Source of the DNA: Coniochaeta sp. PMI_546
Taxonomy: Eukaryota; Ascomycota; Sordariomycetes; Coniochaetales; Coniochaetaceae
DNA: 64,000 nucleotides
Reading direction: 5' to 3'
NCBI GenBank assembly: GCA_021432605.1
Contig: MU271151.1
Location: forward strand, 744,001-808,000
Part shown: positions 11,172-22,448 of the stretch, piece after piece
How positions within the stretch are numbered: the stretch's first letter is position 1
How the letters are laid out: every line of letters begins with the position of its first letter
Made by a program: the position numbers and the translations under genes
Notes under the pieces: model-generated
Database searches by the model: none
What the model was told of the DNA's origin: nothing
What the model saw: the letters and a program-made list of their open reading frames with translations, nothing else

Positions 11172-13822
11172 CTAATACTCCTTGACCACATCGTCCCTAC
11201 CCAGCTTATACCGTCCGCTGGCCGGCGTCCCGATCCGGCCCGAGCCCCTCCGCGCCGCAGCTCCAAAGTCACCGGCAATGCTCTCCCGCGTAGGCCGCTT
11301 AAGCCGAGCACGGTCGACCATGTTGACCTCGTGAGGCAGGGCGACGATGACGTTCTTGTCCGTCCCGAACTTGAAGTCGTCGGCCTTGATGTCGTCCGTA
11401 TATCTCTTGATGAGGTACGGGGCCTTCTTTCCGGCGAGAACCTTCTTCAGGCTCCATTCGACGATGTATGGGCCGGTAGCTGTGATGATGCTGGTCTCCT
11501 CGGTTCCTGCACCGGTGTTGAACTTGGCGGGGGTGAATGAGACTCCCTTGCCGGTCTCGTACGAGAACTGGGCGACGTGCTCCGGTGTCAGGGCCAGTCG
11601 GCGGGGCTGCGGCTTCGAGTCGGCGGCGAAAGACCGCTCGAAGCCAAGCTTGCCCTCGTTCTTGCCTGACTTCTGCTGGGCGTCGATGAGCAGGAGATAG
11701 GTGCGGCAAGTTGCCAACACCCAGCGACCGTCAGCGGAAACATCAAGGCCGATGATAGGTTCTCCGAGAGCTGGGATATGCGTCTTGGCGTTGATGCCCA
11801 GTCGGTCAAACAAGCGAATGTCACCCTTGTTGGAAGCGACGGCCATGTATCCCTTCTCCGTGGTTGCGAGTGCGCTAAAGTCGTTCTTGCTGACATACTG
11901 CTTGAGCTGCGTGTCGACAAGCTTCGATCCGGCTAGTCGTGGATCGACCCGGTAGAGGGCGTTCTTGCTGATGCCAAGGAATGTCGGCTCGTGCGTCATC
12001 TGTGCAAACTTGTTCTCCGGGGCGAAAGTAACCACCGGGATGTCGTCGTGGACCTTCCACTCGTCAACAACCTTTCCATATTCCAGATCCATGCGGAACA
12101 GCTTGTTCGGGTCGTTGTCCTTCTGGAGGATCAAGTTACGATCCTCGTTGTGGAGCATAACCTTCTTGGGCGAGAACAGCTCCCCTTTGGGCGTTTCGAC
12201 TTTGGAGATGTTGGTGCTGAACTCGAGATGGTTGTTGGGGGTGTGCTTGAAGACTCCGATCTTGGAGCCGCGAACAACGAAAGATCGATCGTGCTTATAT
12301 CCAACAGCAATTTGTTTGTTGACCTCCCCGTCTTTGGGTTGAAGATCTCGGTCGTCCTCGTCCTCGTCGCTGTCGTAGTGCTCCGACTGAGCTCGGTCAT
12401 CCTCAACTCCCTCCTCTTCCTCTTCCTCATGCTCTTCCTCCTGTTCGGCATCCTCCATGGCCAGGTCTGCGAATGCATCGGCAACATAGTCGCGCTCGGT
12501 TTCCTTGACCTTAGCCCACTTCGTCTCGTTGAGCTGCTCCCACAATGCACGCAGCAGGCCTTCCTGGAATCGCTCCAATGTCGGCTGGTCTTTGAAGCGG
12601 AGGAGCCAGGAATATGCGTTGCCGTCCTCGGTGAACTGATTGAAGATGAAGGAGAGGAATTCGAAATTGAAGACCGGGTTGATATCGGCCACGACAGGGA
12701 TTCCAAGCCAATCTCGGTCACTGCTGGAGACCTGCAGCCAATATTGCCAGTTGCCGACCTCTGTCACAGTAGCCGTCACGGCAGCATCCTGCAAGACGAA
12801 GGATCCAGAAGGAAAGTCGAAGAAGTGAAGTTCGCAATTCTCCGCAGCTAAAAGCTCCCGAGCCTCGGGGTGTGCTGCAACTTTTGGTGGCTGGTGGTCC
12901 CGGACATTTTTCGCTCGGGCTGGGGTGACTTCAGCGGTCGGCTCGATGAGCTTGTCCCGCTTTACGCCTTTATTGGGCGTTGTCTTGGACAGGAACATCG
13001 AATCGGACGACTCGATGGAACGGGTTAGGGTTGGGCTGTGGAGTGGACTGGCTTGGGGGATGGGCTGCTCGTCGTCGAACTCGAACTGGCGAAGGTCTTG
13101 CTCCGAGGCAGTAGTGTGAGGCTTCCGGTACTTGCGTTCGTATTGGCAGTGCTTGGCGACGAGCTCGAACTGCTGAACCTGGCTTGGTTGCACCGACGGA
13201 TCGCAGACGAACTCGTAAACGTCTCCGATGTCACCACTCAGATCCCGCCAGGCGAGTACCCTCTCACTGCCCTCGCGGTTTTCTACACGGAAGTGCAGTG
13301 CTTCGTCAAGCAGAAAAGTCTTTTCGTCCCGCTCAGCAGCAAGGATATCAGCGTCAGCCTCGGTGTCCTCGCCGTCTTCCTCCGCAAGCAGCTCCGCTTC
13401 GCCCTCCTCGTAGACACGTTGAACGACAAGTTGGTATTGAAAGTCCTGAGCGGTCTTGCGAATTCGAGCGGTAGCGTCCTTGAAGATGAGCTCGGAGTAA
13501 CCCTTCGGGGAGAGCGGGCGGACGAGGTAGAGCTGGCCTTGTGGGAGTTCGATCAAGGATTCCTGGTTGCTAGAGCCGAAGATCAGCTTGCCAACTGACC
13601 AAAGCAGAATATGTTAGCAGATGAGCCCGACAGAAGTTGTTTTGCGAAATCTTTTGGCACAGCTATAGCAAACAGAGGATGACAAGTGGCTTATGCCGGT
13701 CTTGGGCAAAATGCATGTTGACCACTTTCCCTTTTCGCTGGTTGCTGGGGATGCAGATAGGTGGAGGGGCAGCCTTATCAAGGGCGGGGCAGAATGTCCT
13801 TACCGTTTCGTAGCACGAACAT
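11172..13822 (-). CDS. VID27: VID27 family protein (WD40-like C-terminal domain)
   Basis: Two exons: a 19-nt first exon (13822-13804, six codons plus one base, MFVLRN) and 13594-11172, joined across a 209-bp intron (GTAAGG...CAG), giving 813 aa. The junction restores the family N-terminus NVGKLIFGSSNQESLIELPQG. The middle has an acidic stretch (EEEHEEEEEEGVEDD) typical of the family. The C-terminal half is a beta-propeller-like VID27 domain with blocks such as VGYKHDRSFVVRGSKIGVF, LALTPEHVAQF and ALPHEVNMVDRARL. Yeast Vid27 (782 aa) was found in a screen for vacuolar import and degradation of fructose-1,6-bisphosphatase; its biochemical role is unclear. Closely similar proteins occur in nearly all fungi, so this is a core gene. 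Confidence 0.95.
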
Positions 13823-15548
13823 CGTGGAGGGTGGTGCTCCCTGTTACAGTATGGAAAGTTGATGAAGATAAGGAGGTAGTCGGAAGGGCAGTCGAAAGGG
13901 ACAGTAAATAGGCAGACAGCTCGCGACTTGAGAGTGTGACGCGGTTTGCGCCAGGCGGCGGGCCTAAAACTTGTTGGACGACAGATGCTGTGTTTGAGGA
14001 AGAAAGAGTGTCTGGCAGGGAAGCAGCGGAAACGTCATAACAAAGAAGTGGATCACCCCGCGCAAGTGCCTGCCAGATCTGCCTGTTGTGGCGGTGCAAT
14101 CGTACGCCACTTACGCCACTTACGCCCCTCTTGATGCAGTGCTGGCCAAGTCGTGTCTCCACCTCTGGCAGCCGAGGTGATTGATCAAGCATACAAATTC
14201 ATATCTCACTGACCACTATGTTCCGGATAGAATTCACGAACATTCAAGCAAAGATGAGTGTCATAAATCAAAGTCTTGCACTTTTGAAAAGCTCCGGCTA
14301 GCTAGGCACCTTGCGATTCAAAGAGGACCATGGTCTATATCTAGCGTCTGATATATTCACTTGTCGCAGTGTTGCTGATGGCGCTCCATGAATACAGCTC
14401 TGTTTACCAATTGCATCAAACGGTTTTTTTATCTGTTCTTTGTCGCCAGGTCACGTGAAGCTTGACTGGTCCTATCTGGTGATTGGTTACGTATGCATCA
14501 ACTGTTATTTACTGAAGCGGAGCAAAACAGAGACATCTTAGTGTAGCCCCGTAGATACGTACAAGCTGGAAGACATGTTTTATATAATATAAGAAGATGT
14601 AGCTAGGGGGTTACAAAGAGAGCATGTCACAAGCATGCTCCTGGACTCTTTGGTCCGTGACCAATTTGGATGTGACAAATGACGAGTAAGGCCGTACACA
14701 GCACTGGATTGATGAGGATCGAAATTCTGGTCATCGGACAGCTCATATATCTTGAAGGATTAGTAACGCTGGTTTCATGGAAAGAATATGTTGAGTTCAC
14801 GCCGGATCACTACCTTACTGGTTGGCGCATGGTGGAACCAAGCCTAATCTAACGAAGATATCGTCGTAGTGGAATAGAAGCCAAGAAGAAACGAAAACGA
14901 GGAATCTAGATAGCCCCCGAGATATATTTTTAGGATCAGCCGTCTAGTCTTTTGTCTAGGCGTCTAGGCGTCTAGGCGTCTAGGCGTCTAGGCGTCTAGT
15001 GTACCTGAATGATACTATTGATGGTCCTTGGAGTTACTCTGACACAGTATCCTGTTGTCGTTTATGTGAATCACCAAGATAATTCACCATACTCACTGGC
15101 TAGAGCGACTGAGATTTGACAAATGACGCTGTGAGCTCTGTTACATACACTAATTAGTATGTCGACAGAGATGGAGATGTTGGGCGCGCCATGACTACGA
15201 CCATTCCATGGCACATGTGCAACACATCCTCTTTCTAGACTCTAGGCCTTGATCTAATGTTTCCAAACGATATAAGCTAGGATAGCCGCAAGGAATATAG
15301 CATCTGTGCGGTCAACCTCCTGAGATGAACTGATGATGTATCGGGCCCAAGTTTGTTGAATCCAAGGATGTATCTTATGCCTTACCACGTGTATTTCTTA
15401 TTTATTGGTCAAGTGATGCTAGCAAGTGACATGCGCCCACACTAAGCGCCGATATATTGAATGGACATGGAAAGGACAAGTATGCATTATCTCGAGCAAT
15501 GGGTATCACAACGATAATCAAAAAATCCATCCCTACAGTTTTCATCCC
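13823..15548. other. gene-free interval with short repeats
   Basis: About 1.7 kb between the VID27 start and the stop of the NLR-like gene. The open frames are short and unsupported. It contains 2.6 copies of a 9-bp unit ACGCCACTT (14104-14126), an inverted repeat GAGCATG/CATGCTC (14620-14640), AT-rich stretches and a minisatellite at 14954-15000. No transposase or integrase frame was recognised. Confidence 0.6.
14954..15000. repeat. GTCTAGGC 8-bp minisatellite
   Basis: Five perfect head-to-tail copies of GTCTAGGC plus a partial sixth. A related GTCTAG block lies just upstream (about 14942). The units are contiguous, so this is a minisatellite and not a CRISPR. Confidence 0.95.
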
Positions 15549-18500
15549 TTAAAGAACCGACACATACTCCCCAATATCCAAGCCGTTCTTCACGACAATG
15601 ATTCCATCATTATGAGAGAAAACAATATCCTGATTCCGTCTCACCTTAGCATTAAAGCTAGAATTACCAGTCCTCCAAACTGACGGGATGAAAAAGTGCT
15701 TCTGAAAAGTGTCGACCAAGCCGCTCCTCAGCTCGACCGAGCAGACCCAGTCTTTCCTCGAGACAAATAGGAGACACCACGCATTGAACCTCTTGACCGT
15801 GCCGATGATGTAATCCACGTCCGGAATATCCGCCACGTCTGCTGTGGAGATGACTGTAGAACTCCCGGTCACCACGGGCTGGAGGGCAGTGACATGTTCC
15901 AGCGTCGATAGGTCGAAGAGGTGCACTCGAGTGGTCGGGACGCTGGCATCGGGGGGTACCACCTGGTGTTCTCCCTCGCCACGCATTAGCCTCTGTGCGA
16001 AAACGAGCTCGTTTCCGTCACTCGCGATCGAAATGGCATCCGTGTCAACGTGGCTGACCGAGCTGCCTGGAACCCCTTGCACGGGTGATATGGACGTCTC
16101 TTCGCATGCGTGGAGCTGGGTAAGATCGGCCCAGTTGTAGAGCTTGACAGTGTTGTCCTCCACGAGGAGCAGCTGTGATAACTTGGAGGCTCTGACGATC
16201 CATTTCCAGGTGGTCCGCTTTGGTGCTTGGATCTGTGCAATGCGTTCCTTGCTCGACACAGACCAGAGCGAGTCGGACTCGGAGGTGGAAACAAGGACCA
16301 GGGTTCCGGTCGAGTTCACCAGAACCTGCCTGATGGCACATCCTTGTTCCGATTTCGCCACGAGGACCTGCTGGGCGCTCCACTCCCTTCGTGTACCAGT
16401 CGTGATCTGCATCACGCGGAAGTGGCCGGAGGAATCAGCACTGACCGCTATCCGTGGCTTGGATGCCCAGTCGAAGCACGTTATACCCGTGAAGCTTCCT
16501 CGGTGCTTGTAGAGGTTCCGCATCGTCTTCTCTGGGTCGTCCAGCGAGCACGTGTCGACGCGGCCGTCGGTGCGGCCGCAGAACGCTATCCCGTTCTCCT
16601 CGCAGCAGAGAAGGGTGGTGATTTCGGAAGACTGGTCGACAAGGGGCGCTTCCATATCTTCGATCGACTGGTGGACAGAGTCGCTGGGCTCGCTGGCGGT
16701 CGAGTACGAGTCCTGGCTCACGAGAATGGCGGCCTCCCAGACGTTGGATTGCGTCCCTCTGACATCGATGATGCGGAGACTGTCCGTCGTGAAGACAAGG
16801 GAAGTTAGGGTATCACCCTGGACTGGGACTCGATGCAGAAATTGCAAAGTCTCTGAATCGTAGATCTTGATGCTCCCTGTTCCATCGCCGCCCGCGATAG
16901 TTTTGCCATTTGGTGTTATGGCTATCTTGTCCAAACCAGCAGTGATCTCCACCAGCGGTTTGCATGTTGTTGTGTCGAAAGCGACGAGACCCTCATCCCA
17001 GTATGATACTACAAGTCTTTGGTACGCCGGATTCGGATTCAGGACGACGGAGTGTACAAGGTGACCCGCGTTGCTGTGCTTCAGGTTGCTAGAATGACGC
17101 AGGCAGGCACCGATCGAGCGTTGTTTCTCTAGGCACCAGAGCTGCACTGGCTTGCTTCGATAGACGACGGCCATGACCTGTTGCTCAATCGATATCTTGG
17201 CCGCATTTGGTGACAGGTGATGGCCCCCGTCTTTCTCGATGAATGTGTCTGTCCACGCAAACCTGTACTCGAGTGAGCCGTCGGTCGTCCTTCGAGCAGA
17301 GATGTGTTTGTCCGAGGAAGCCAGCAAAATCAGAGATTCGGTCTCGTTGAACGCTAGCGCGAGAATTTGAGAGTCGGTCCGGATGCTGAAGAGCTCCTTG
17401 CCCGCAACAGTATCCCAAAGTTTAAGAGATCTCAGACCGACCGATGCTAGAAGCTTCGAGGTAGCGCCGAACTGGATCATGGAAATGGACATTCCGTGGA
17501 CGAGTGTGGCAAGCTCCTCACAAGTCGAAGTACGATATAGCTGAAGTCGCCCGTCTGCTAGACCCACGACAAATCTCTGGTCTAGAGCCGCAACAGCGGT
17601 TGCGTATGTGTCATGATAAGATATTGAAAATATCCTGTCGTCCCAACCTGCCTTCCAAGCCCCTATCAGCTTAATGCCGTCCTCGGCATAGCCAAAGTGA
17701 CGGAAAATGGCCGAATTGCGAGGACAGAAAGGCGGTATGAGCGTGTGAATAGCCGTAGGATTGCTGAGGAGATTCAAGCCAAACTGCGTGACGATTCTGG
17801 GCAAGTCTACTGCCCAGGTACCGAGATCTCCGCTGATCATGGGTACATGCTTGGCCCTCCTCTGCAGATAGCGGGTCACGTGTCTCGCTGTCCTGATCAA
17901 GCAGTCGAGGTCCCTGAGTTGAACCACGCATTCGATCCACGAGAGGACGTTGGTGTTGAAGAATTCTGTTAGCAAGTTGAACAGCTCGTCCGCGGAGGAC
18001 GACGCTCGTAATATGTGTTCGCTGAATCGCAGACAAGCATAATCAGCGATTGAAAGCTTGTTGGTTGTGACAGCACTCCGACGTCTCTTTGAGTACTTCA
18101 GATCATCGCTGGTAAGATGCTTCAGGCACGCCATGGCAATCATTTTGTGGCCTTCTGGAGGGTCGACTCGTAATTCGGAATCAAGAGTATCCATGGTGAG
18201 GAACGCTCTCGCAGTTTCGTGGATGACCTGTATCTGTGACTGCTTGTCGACGTCTAGGAATTGTCCGCAGAGGTGTTGCAGACTAGTCCGGAGGTCTCTC
18301 GATAGCGTAGTGTCTAGGCTGAGCTTTATAGCGTCTTTCATTTGATCCACTGTCAATGGACGCACGGAGCAGAGTGCCCAAGTGATAATGTGCTTGGCCA
18401 GGTTCTTGGTTCGTGAGGATTCCAGCTTCTTGAGGTTGCTGATGTAGAGCTCGCTCATCTTTTCAGGTACCCTACCGAGGACAGCGTGTACATCTTCAAC

Positions 18501-20551
18501 AGTGACGACAGACGGGTCGCGTAACTGCTTCATGACGAGGACTGTCCATAAGAAACTACCGCCCGACTTGGCAACGAGATTATCGACGAGACTTTTACGT
18601 TGCTGGGCATCATTAACGGGCAAGGTAGCCGAGGAAGTTTCGACGTAGAGCCGAATGTCAGCCAGCGAGTCGTCCGGGGTGACGGATTCAGTGATGGTCG
18701 GGAGTCCAGCAAACAGGTTGTCCAGACTGATACTAGGGCGGCTGGTTATGAACACCTTTAGAGGGATGCTATCGTCGATCTTTGACAGAAGCATGAAATA
18801 TTCGTCAAGAGGGGTCCCCTCGATCGCCTCGTCGAGAGCGTCGATTACCCAGTAGTGCCTAGATACATCCTCATCAGCACCGCGCGGCTCGGCAGAAAGA
18901 GAAAGAAAAACCTACGGTTGGGTGAGAGTCTTGTGGAAAATGCAGCCAGTAAAGATATTGTGCCATATGGACTTCGCATTACGGGTGTCGATTGGAGGCC
19001 CCTGGCGGGAGAGCTGCCATATGGACTCAGCTATTGTGGGATTTGCACGAGCCATCTGGAACGCCATGGTGCGAAGAAAGCTGCTAAGATTTGAAGAGAC
19101 CTTTTCTCCGGTCTTGAAGAAGTAGTAGCAAGTCGGATGCTCGTGCAGGATGTTGATAACATGCGATGCAAGGACCGACTTCCCACAAGCAGGGGGGCCC
19201 TTCAGCCAGAAGTAACGAGGGGATTCCGATCGCATCCATTCTCTGAAGGTGGGTTTTGCGGATAGCCAGTAGCACGATCCCTTGAGAATGACATCGTTCA
19301 GGGTGAACAGGATTTCATCGTGTGCGTTATCGACGGACAAGTAGTGGGCGACTGCATCGAGACGTTCCCGGGTGCTCTCATACGGAATCACCTCATCCAC
19401 GAGGGCTATTTCCTGTGGCGGAGGGGGAGCTTCACCGGCATCCTTTGCTACGCGAATCTGTACAATCGTGTTGGCAAGCCGGTTCCTCAGCGAACGGTAA
19501 TTCGAGTCGTCCTGACTTTCAAACTTTGCCAGTTCCCTATGGGATGCGTTCAACAGCTGGGGACGTTCCTCCGCGTATCCTGATCACAGCAGTGTTAGAG
19601 ATCTGGACATGTCAATGACTCGGGGCGTCCCAAACCTAGAGTGGCCGACTCCACGTCGACAATCAAGCCGAAGACTGACGTGGGTTGGCTCTCGTAGAAC
19701 GTGTGGAGCTCGATACCCTGGTAATGCATGCGAAACTCGTCGTTGAGGACGCGGATCAGTTCCGACTTGGTGTCCAGCCCTGTCACGTAGCGACGTCCCG
19801 TCCCGAAGGCACGGAGAATGTTGTCGAGCGTCGATGCCAGGTTCGAGCCTCTGTGAGGTGTGCCCAAAAAGTAGAAAGAGCGCAACCGTGCCGCGAGACC
19901 GGCGAAATCAGGAGTTGTTTTGGCTAGGATGCATGCCTTTTTAATTACCAGGCCGCCCATACTGTGGCCCACGAGGACGATGGAAGTATCTTGACCCTTG
20001 ATACGTGGATGGTTGACGAGTTCTTCGACTAGAGACTGGCCAAATGCATGCACATCGAGTGGGCTTGACTGTACAGAACCCCAGTTGGCGTTGTATCCGA
20101 AGCTGTGAATGCGGACGCCTTCGAAGGCTGGATCTTTCGGCAGCCATTGTCCAGGCCAGAAGAAGTCGGAATCGCTTGGCTTGCACCACGTTTTGCTGGA
20201 TCCTCCCCCGAGGCCATGCACGAACACCAGGTCAGCGATGACATTGGACCGTTCATCTGGTTCGAAAACAGTGTTCAAGCCGAATTCATTGTTAGCTAAA
20301 GGGCTCGTGGCTGACGACGACTCTGCTACCACTGTTGTCGCAGTGGACAGTGTAGTTGTATTTGTCTTGGACCTTTTGCTGGACTTGAGTGAGAGATTTG
20401 TAAACGTTCGCGTAAACTTTGAGGCGGAGCTGAACTTTCTAAGAATTGATTTTGAGTCGCCAGGTCCCTTCTACACAAATGTCAGATCATATCACATGGA
20501 CATGGGGACAAGGCCTGTTAAGAGGCGACTTACACGGTCGCCTGGATCCAT
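15549..20551 (-). CDS. NLR-like STAND protein: alpha/beta-hydrolase (lipase)-NACHT-WD40
   Basis: Four exons, 20551-20534, 20470-19636, 19579-18916 and 18858-15549 (introns 63, 56 and 57 bp), give 1608 aa. The first exon is only six codons (MDPGDR). Domains in order: a Ser/Lys-rich lead; an alpha/beta-hydrolase domain (about residues 85-280) with VHGLGGG at about 91, nucleophile elbow GHSMGG (Ser about 176) and LGTPHRG; a NACHT NTPase with Walker A GPPACGKS (412-419) and Walker B YWVIDALDEA (about 510-519), the latter formed across the third intron; and a long C-terminal region of divergent WD40-like blades (for example SLKLWDT, GSIKIYDSET). Known family: fungal NOD-like receptors with a lipase-like N-terminal effector, some tied to self/non-self recognition. 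What triggers this protein is not visible. The second intron has a weak 5' site (GTTTGG) but a good CTAAC branch point. Confidence 0.9.
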
Positions 20552-21112
20552 TTATGCGACTGTCGCCTGTTAAACTCCGTGGTAGTTCGGATGCGGGTCG
20601 AACGGAGCACTGAGAGAGATCACAGGGGACGGAAGGGTCTAAGGGAGCAGGCAGGTCCACGTTGCACGTTATGAACGGGAGACACGAGGCTATGTGCTTG
20701 CACCACCGTGTGTCCCGGTCAACCTACTCGGCCCGCATGCAGCAGGAGCAGCAGCAGCAGCAGCAGCAGCTGAGGGGTCTTCGTGCTGCAGATCCATGGG
20801 CGCTCCTCCAGCCTGATCCCAGAGCTTCCTGGTGCGTAGCGGCAGGCGATCTCGTCCTATCAGGGAAAATGAGGCCTGCATTTGGTGGCACAACTGGACC
20901 CCTCCTTCCGACACAGGGATCAAGGACGGCAACACCCAAGGACAACGCGGGGAAATCAGTCGTTCCCATAGGTATATGTATGATTGCAGTCCTTTTGTTC
21001 TTCTGTCTGCCTCCCTATCCTACTCGAAGTGCCTCATAGACTAAGTGCCTGATAGACTAAGCCAAGGTAGTTTTCTTCCATCTCCAGCTCACCGAACACA
21101 GCCACAGCCAAG
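20552..21112. other. divergent intergenic region (NLR-like gene / fructosamine-kinase-like gene)
   Basis: 561 bp between two divergent start codons. It contains a CAG repeat and an inverted repeat next to the NLR start. A 125-aa plus-strand frame (20662-21039) exists only because of the Gln run and has no other support. Confidence 0.55.
20749..20769. repeat. (CAG)7 trinucleotide repeat
   Basis: Seven uninterrupted CAG units preceded by an interrupted CAGCAGGAG. It lies in the divergent promoter region, outside the genes called here. Confidence 0.9.
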
Positions 21113-22448
21113 ATGTCGGGTTTTACGGGCATGCCGCCACCCAAGAAACAGGACATGTTTCAGGTGGTCATCATTGACGAAGCTGTTGCCGGGTGTAAGT
21201 GTACTCACCTTAACCGTTGACCGTCGCACTGCACCAGGCTAGACCACCAGTTAGTTAGCCCACACTTGCTAGCCGGCCAACTGACTCCATACAATCGCTG
21301 CCAGTTTTTCCGCCAGGCTCCAAACTCGTTGCCGCACGGCCCCATGGTGCGAGCTTTTGGACGCGCACTGCTCGTATCGATCTGGAACTGTCGGACAAGA
21401 GCAGCTATAGCCTCTTCATGAAAGTCGCGACGGGAGACGTCGGTCAGGGCATGCTCAGGGGCGAGTTCCACGGAGCTTCGGCCCTGTACAAGGTCATTGG
21501 AGATGGTATTCCACGCCCTGTAGGCTGGGGTACCTACAAGTCGGATCCCAACTCGCACTTCTATCTCTGTGACTTTGTTGACATGATAGAGGAACTGCCT
21601 GACATCCGCCGGTTCTGTCAGATGCTGGCCAAGCTTCACCATGACAGCATGGCATTGCCAGACGCGCCTGCAGAGTTCGGCTTCGACGTCGTCACTTACG
21701 AGGGGACCATGTACCAAGATGTGACCTGGTGCGAGAAGTGGGAGGACTCGTTCCTGCTCCACCTGCAGGCCTTTATCGACCAGGAGAGAAAGTCTCAGGG
21801 ACCCAGCAGACAGCTGAACGAACTCATCCCGCCGTTCTTGGAGAAGGTCGTGCCTCGGCTGCTTCGTCCGTTGCAGACACACGGGCGCAGCATCAAACCG
21901 GTTCTGGTCCACGGTGACATATGGTACGGCAACATGGCGACGAGTGCGGACACGGGGGAGCCATTGATGTTTGACCCGTCCGTATTCTGGGGGCACAATG
22001 AATGTGAGAGGGATCTCGTCATGATAATACCAGCTTGAGAGGCGATTCTGATTGTGGAGATGCAGACGACCTGGACAACATGGGCGTGCCTCGGTATAGA
22101 ATGGGCCGTCACTGGATGAGAGAATACCACAAGCACTTTCCAATTTCGGACCCTGAAGAGGACTACGAGGACCGCATCCTGGTCTACGCCATGTATGTTT
22201 GCTCCTCTATTGCCCGTCCTGATGATATAACATACTAATCATGCCTGGCTCCCAAGCCGTGGACATTTCTGCGCCTCTTGCCTGTATCCAGACAACAAAG
22301 TCTTCCGCAAGATGTAAGTATCCTGCTTACCCTTCGGTGGCATGCCACGAGTATTGTCAGCGATGTTGACCGTTTGCCTTACATCAGGGCGATTGACGAC
22401 ATGAGAAAGCTTGTCGAGAAGTACCCGAAGGGATACCAAGGGGAATAG
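21113..22448 (+). CDS. fructosamine/ketosamine-3-kinase family protein
   Basis: Five exons: 21113-21194, 21317-22003, 22066-22192, 22257-22313 and 22388-22448, giving 337 aa (introns 122, 62, 64 and 74 bp). The junctions restore family sequence, including ARPHGASFWTRTARIDLEL, FWGHNEYDLD and the ending LVEKYPKGYQGE. The aminoglycoside-phosphotransferase-like fold is indicated by the catalytic HGDIWYGN block (His226, Asp228, Asn233) and MFDPS downstream. Characterised members phosphorylate sugars attached to protein amines, destabilising the adduct (deglycation). Many fungal genomes carry several paralogs of uncertain role. The substrate here is unknown. Its last exon overlaps the tail of the opposite-strand MFS gene by 65 bp. 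The first intron is the least certain, but its phase and sequence continuity fit. Confidence 0.88.

Noticed and set aside
11991-12851. 286-aa plus-strand frame inside VID27
   Set aside because: Exact antisense of a strongly conserved VID27 exon; hydrophobic, Val/Leu-rich shadow of acidic codons with no family match.
14954-15000. CRISPR-like array
   Set aside because: Units are contiguous 8-mers without spacers in a eukaryotic genome; it is a minisatellite.
20662-21039. 125-aa frame with poly-Gln
   Set aside because: Created by the CAG repeat in a promoter region; no other protein-like feature.
21205-22143. 312-aa minus-strand frame
   Set aside because: Antisense of the fructosamine-kinase-like exon 2, which has clear catalytic motifs; the shadow has none.
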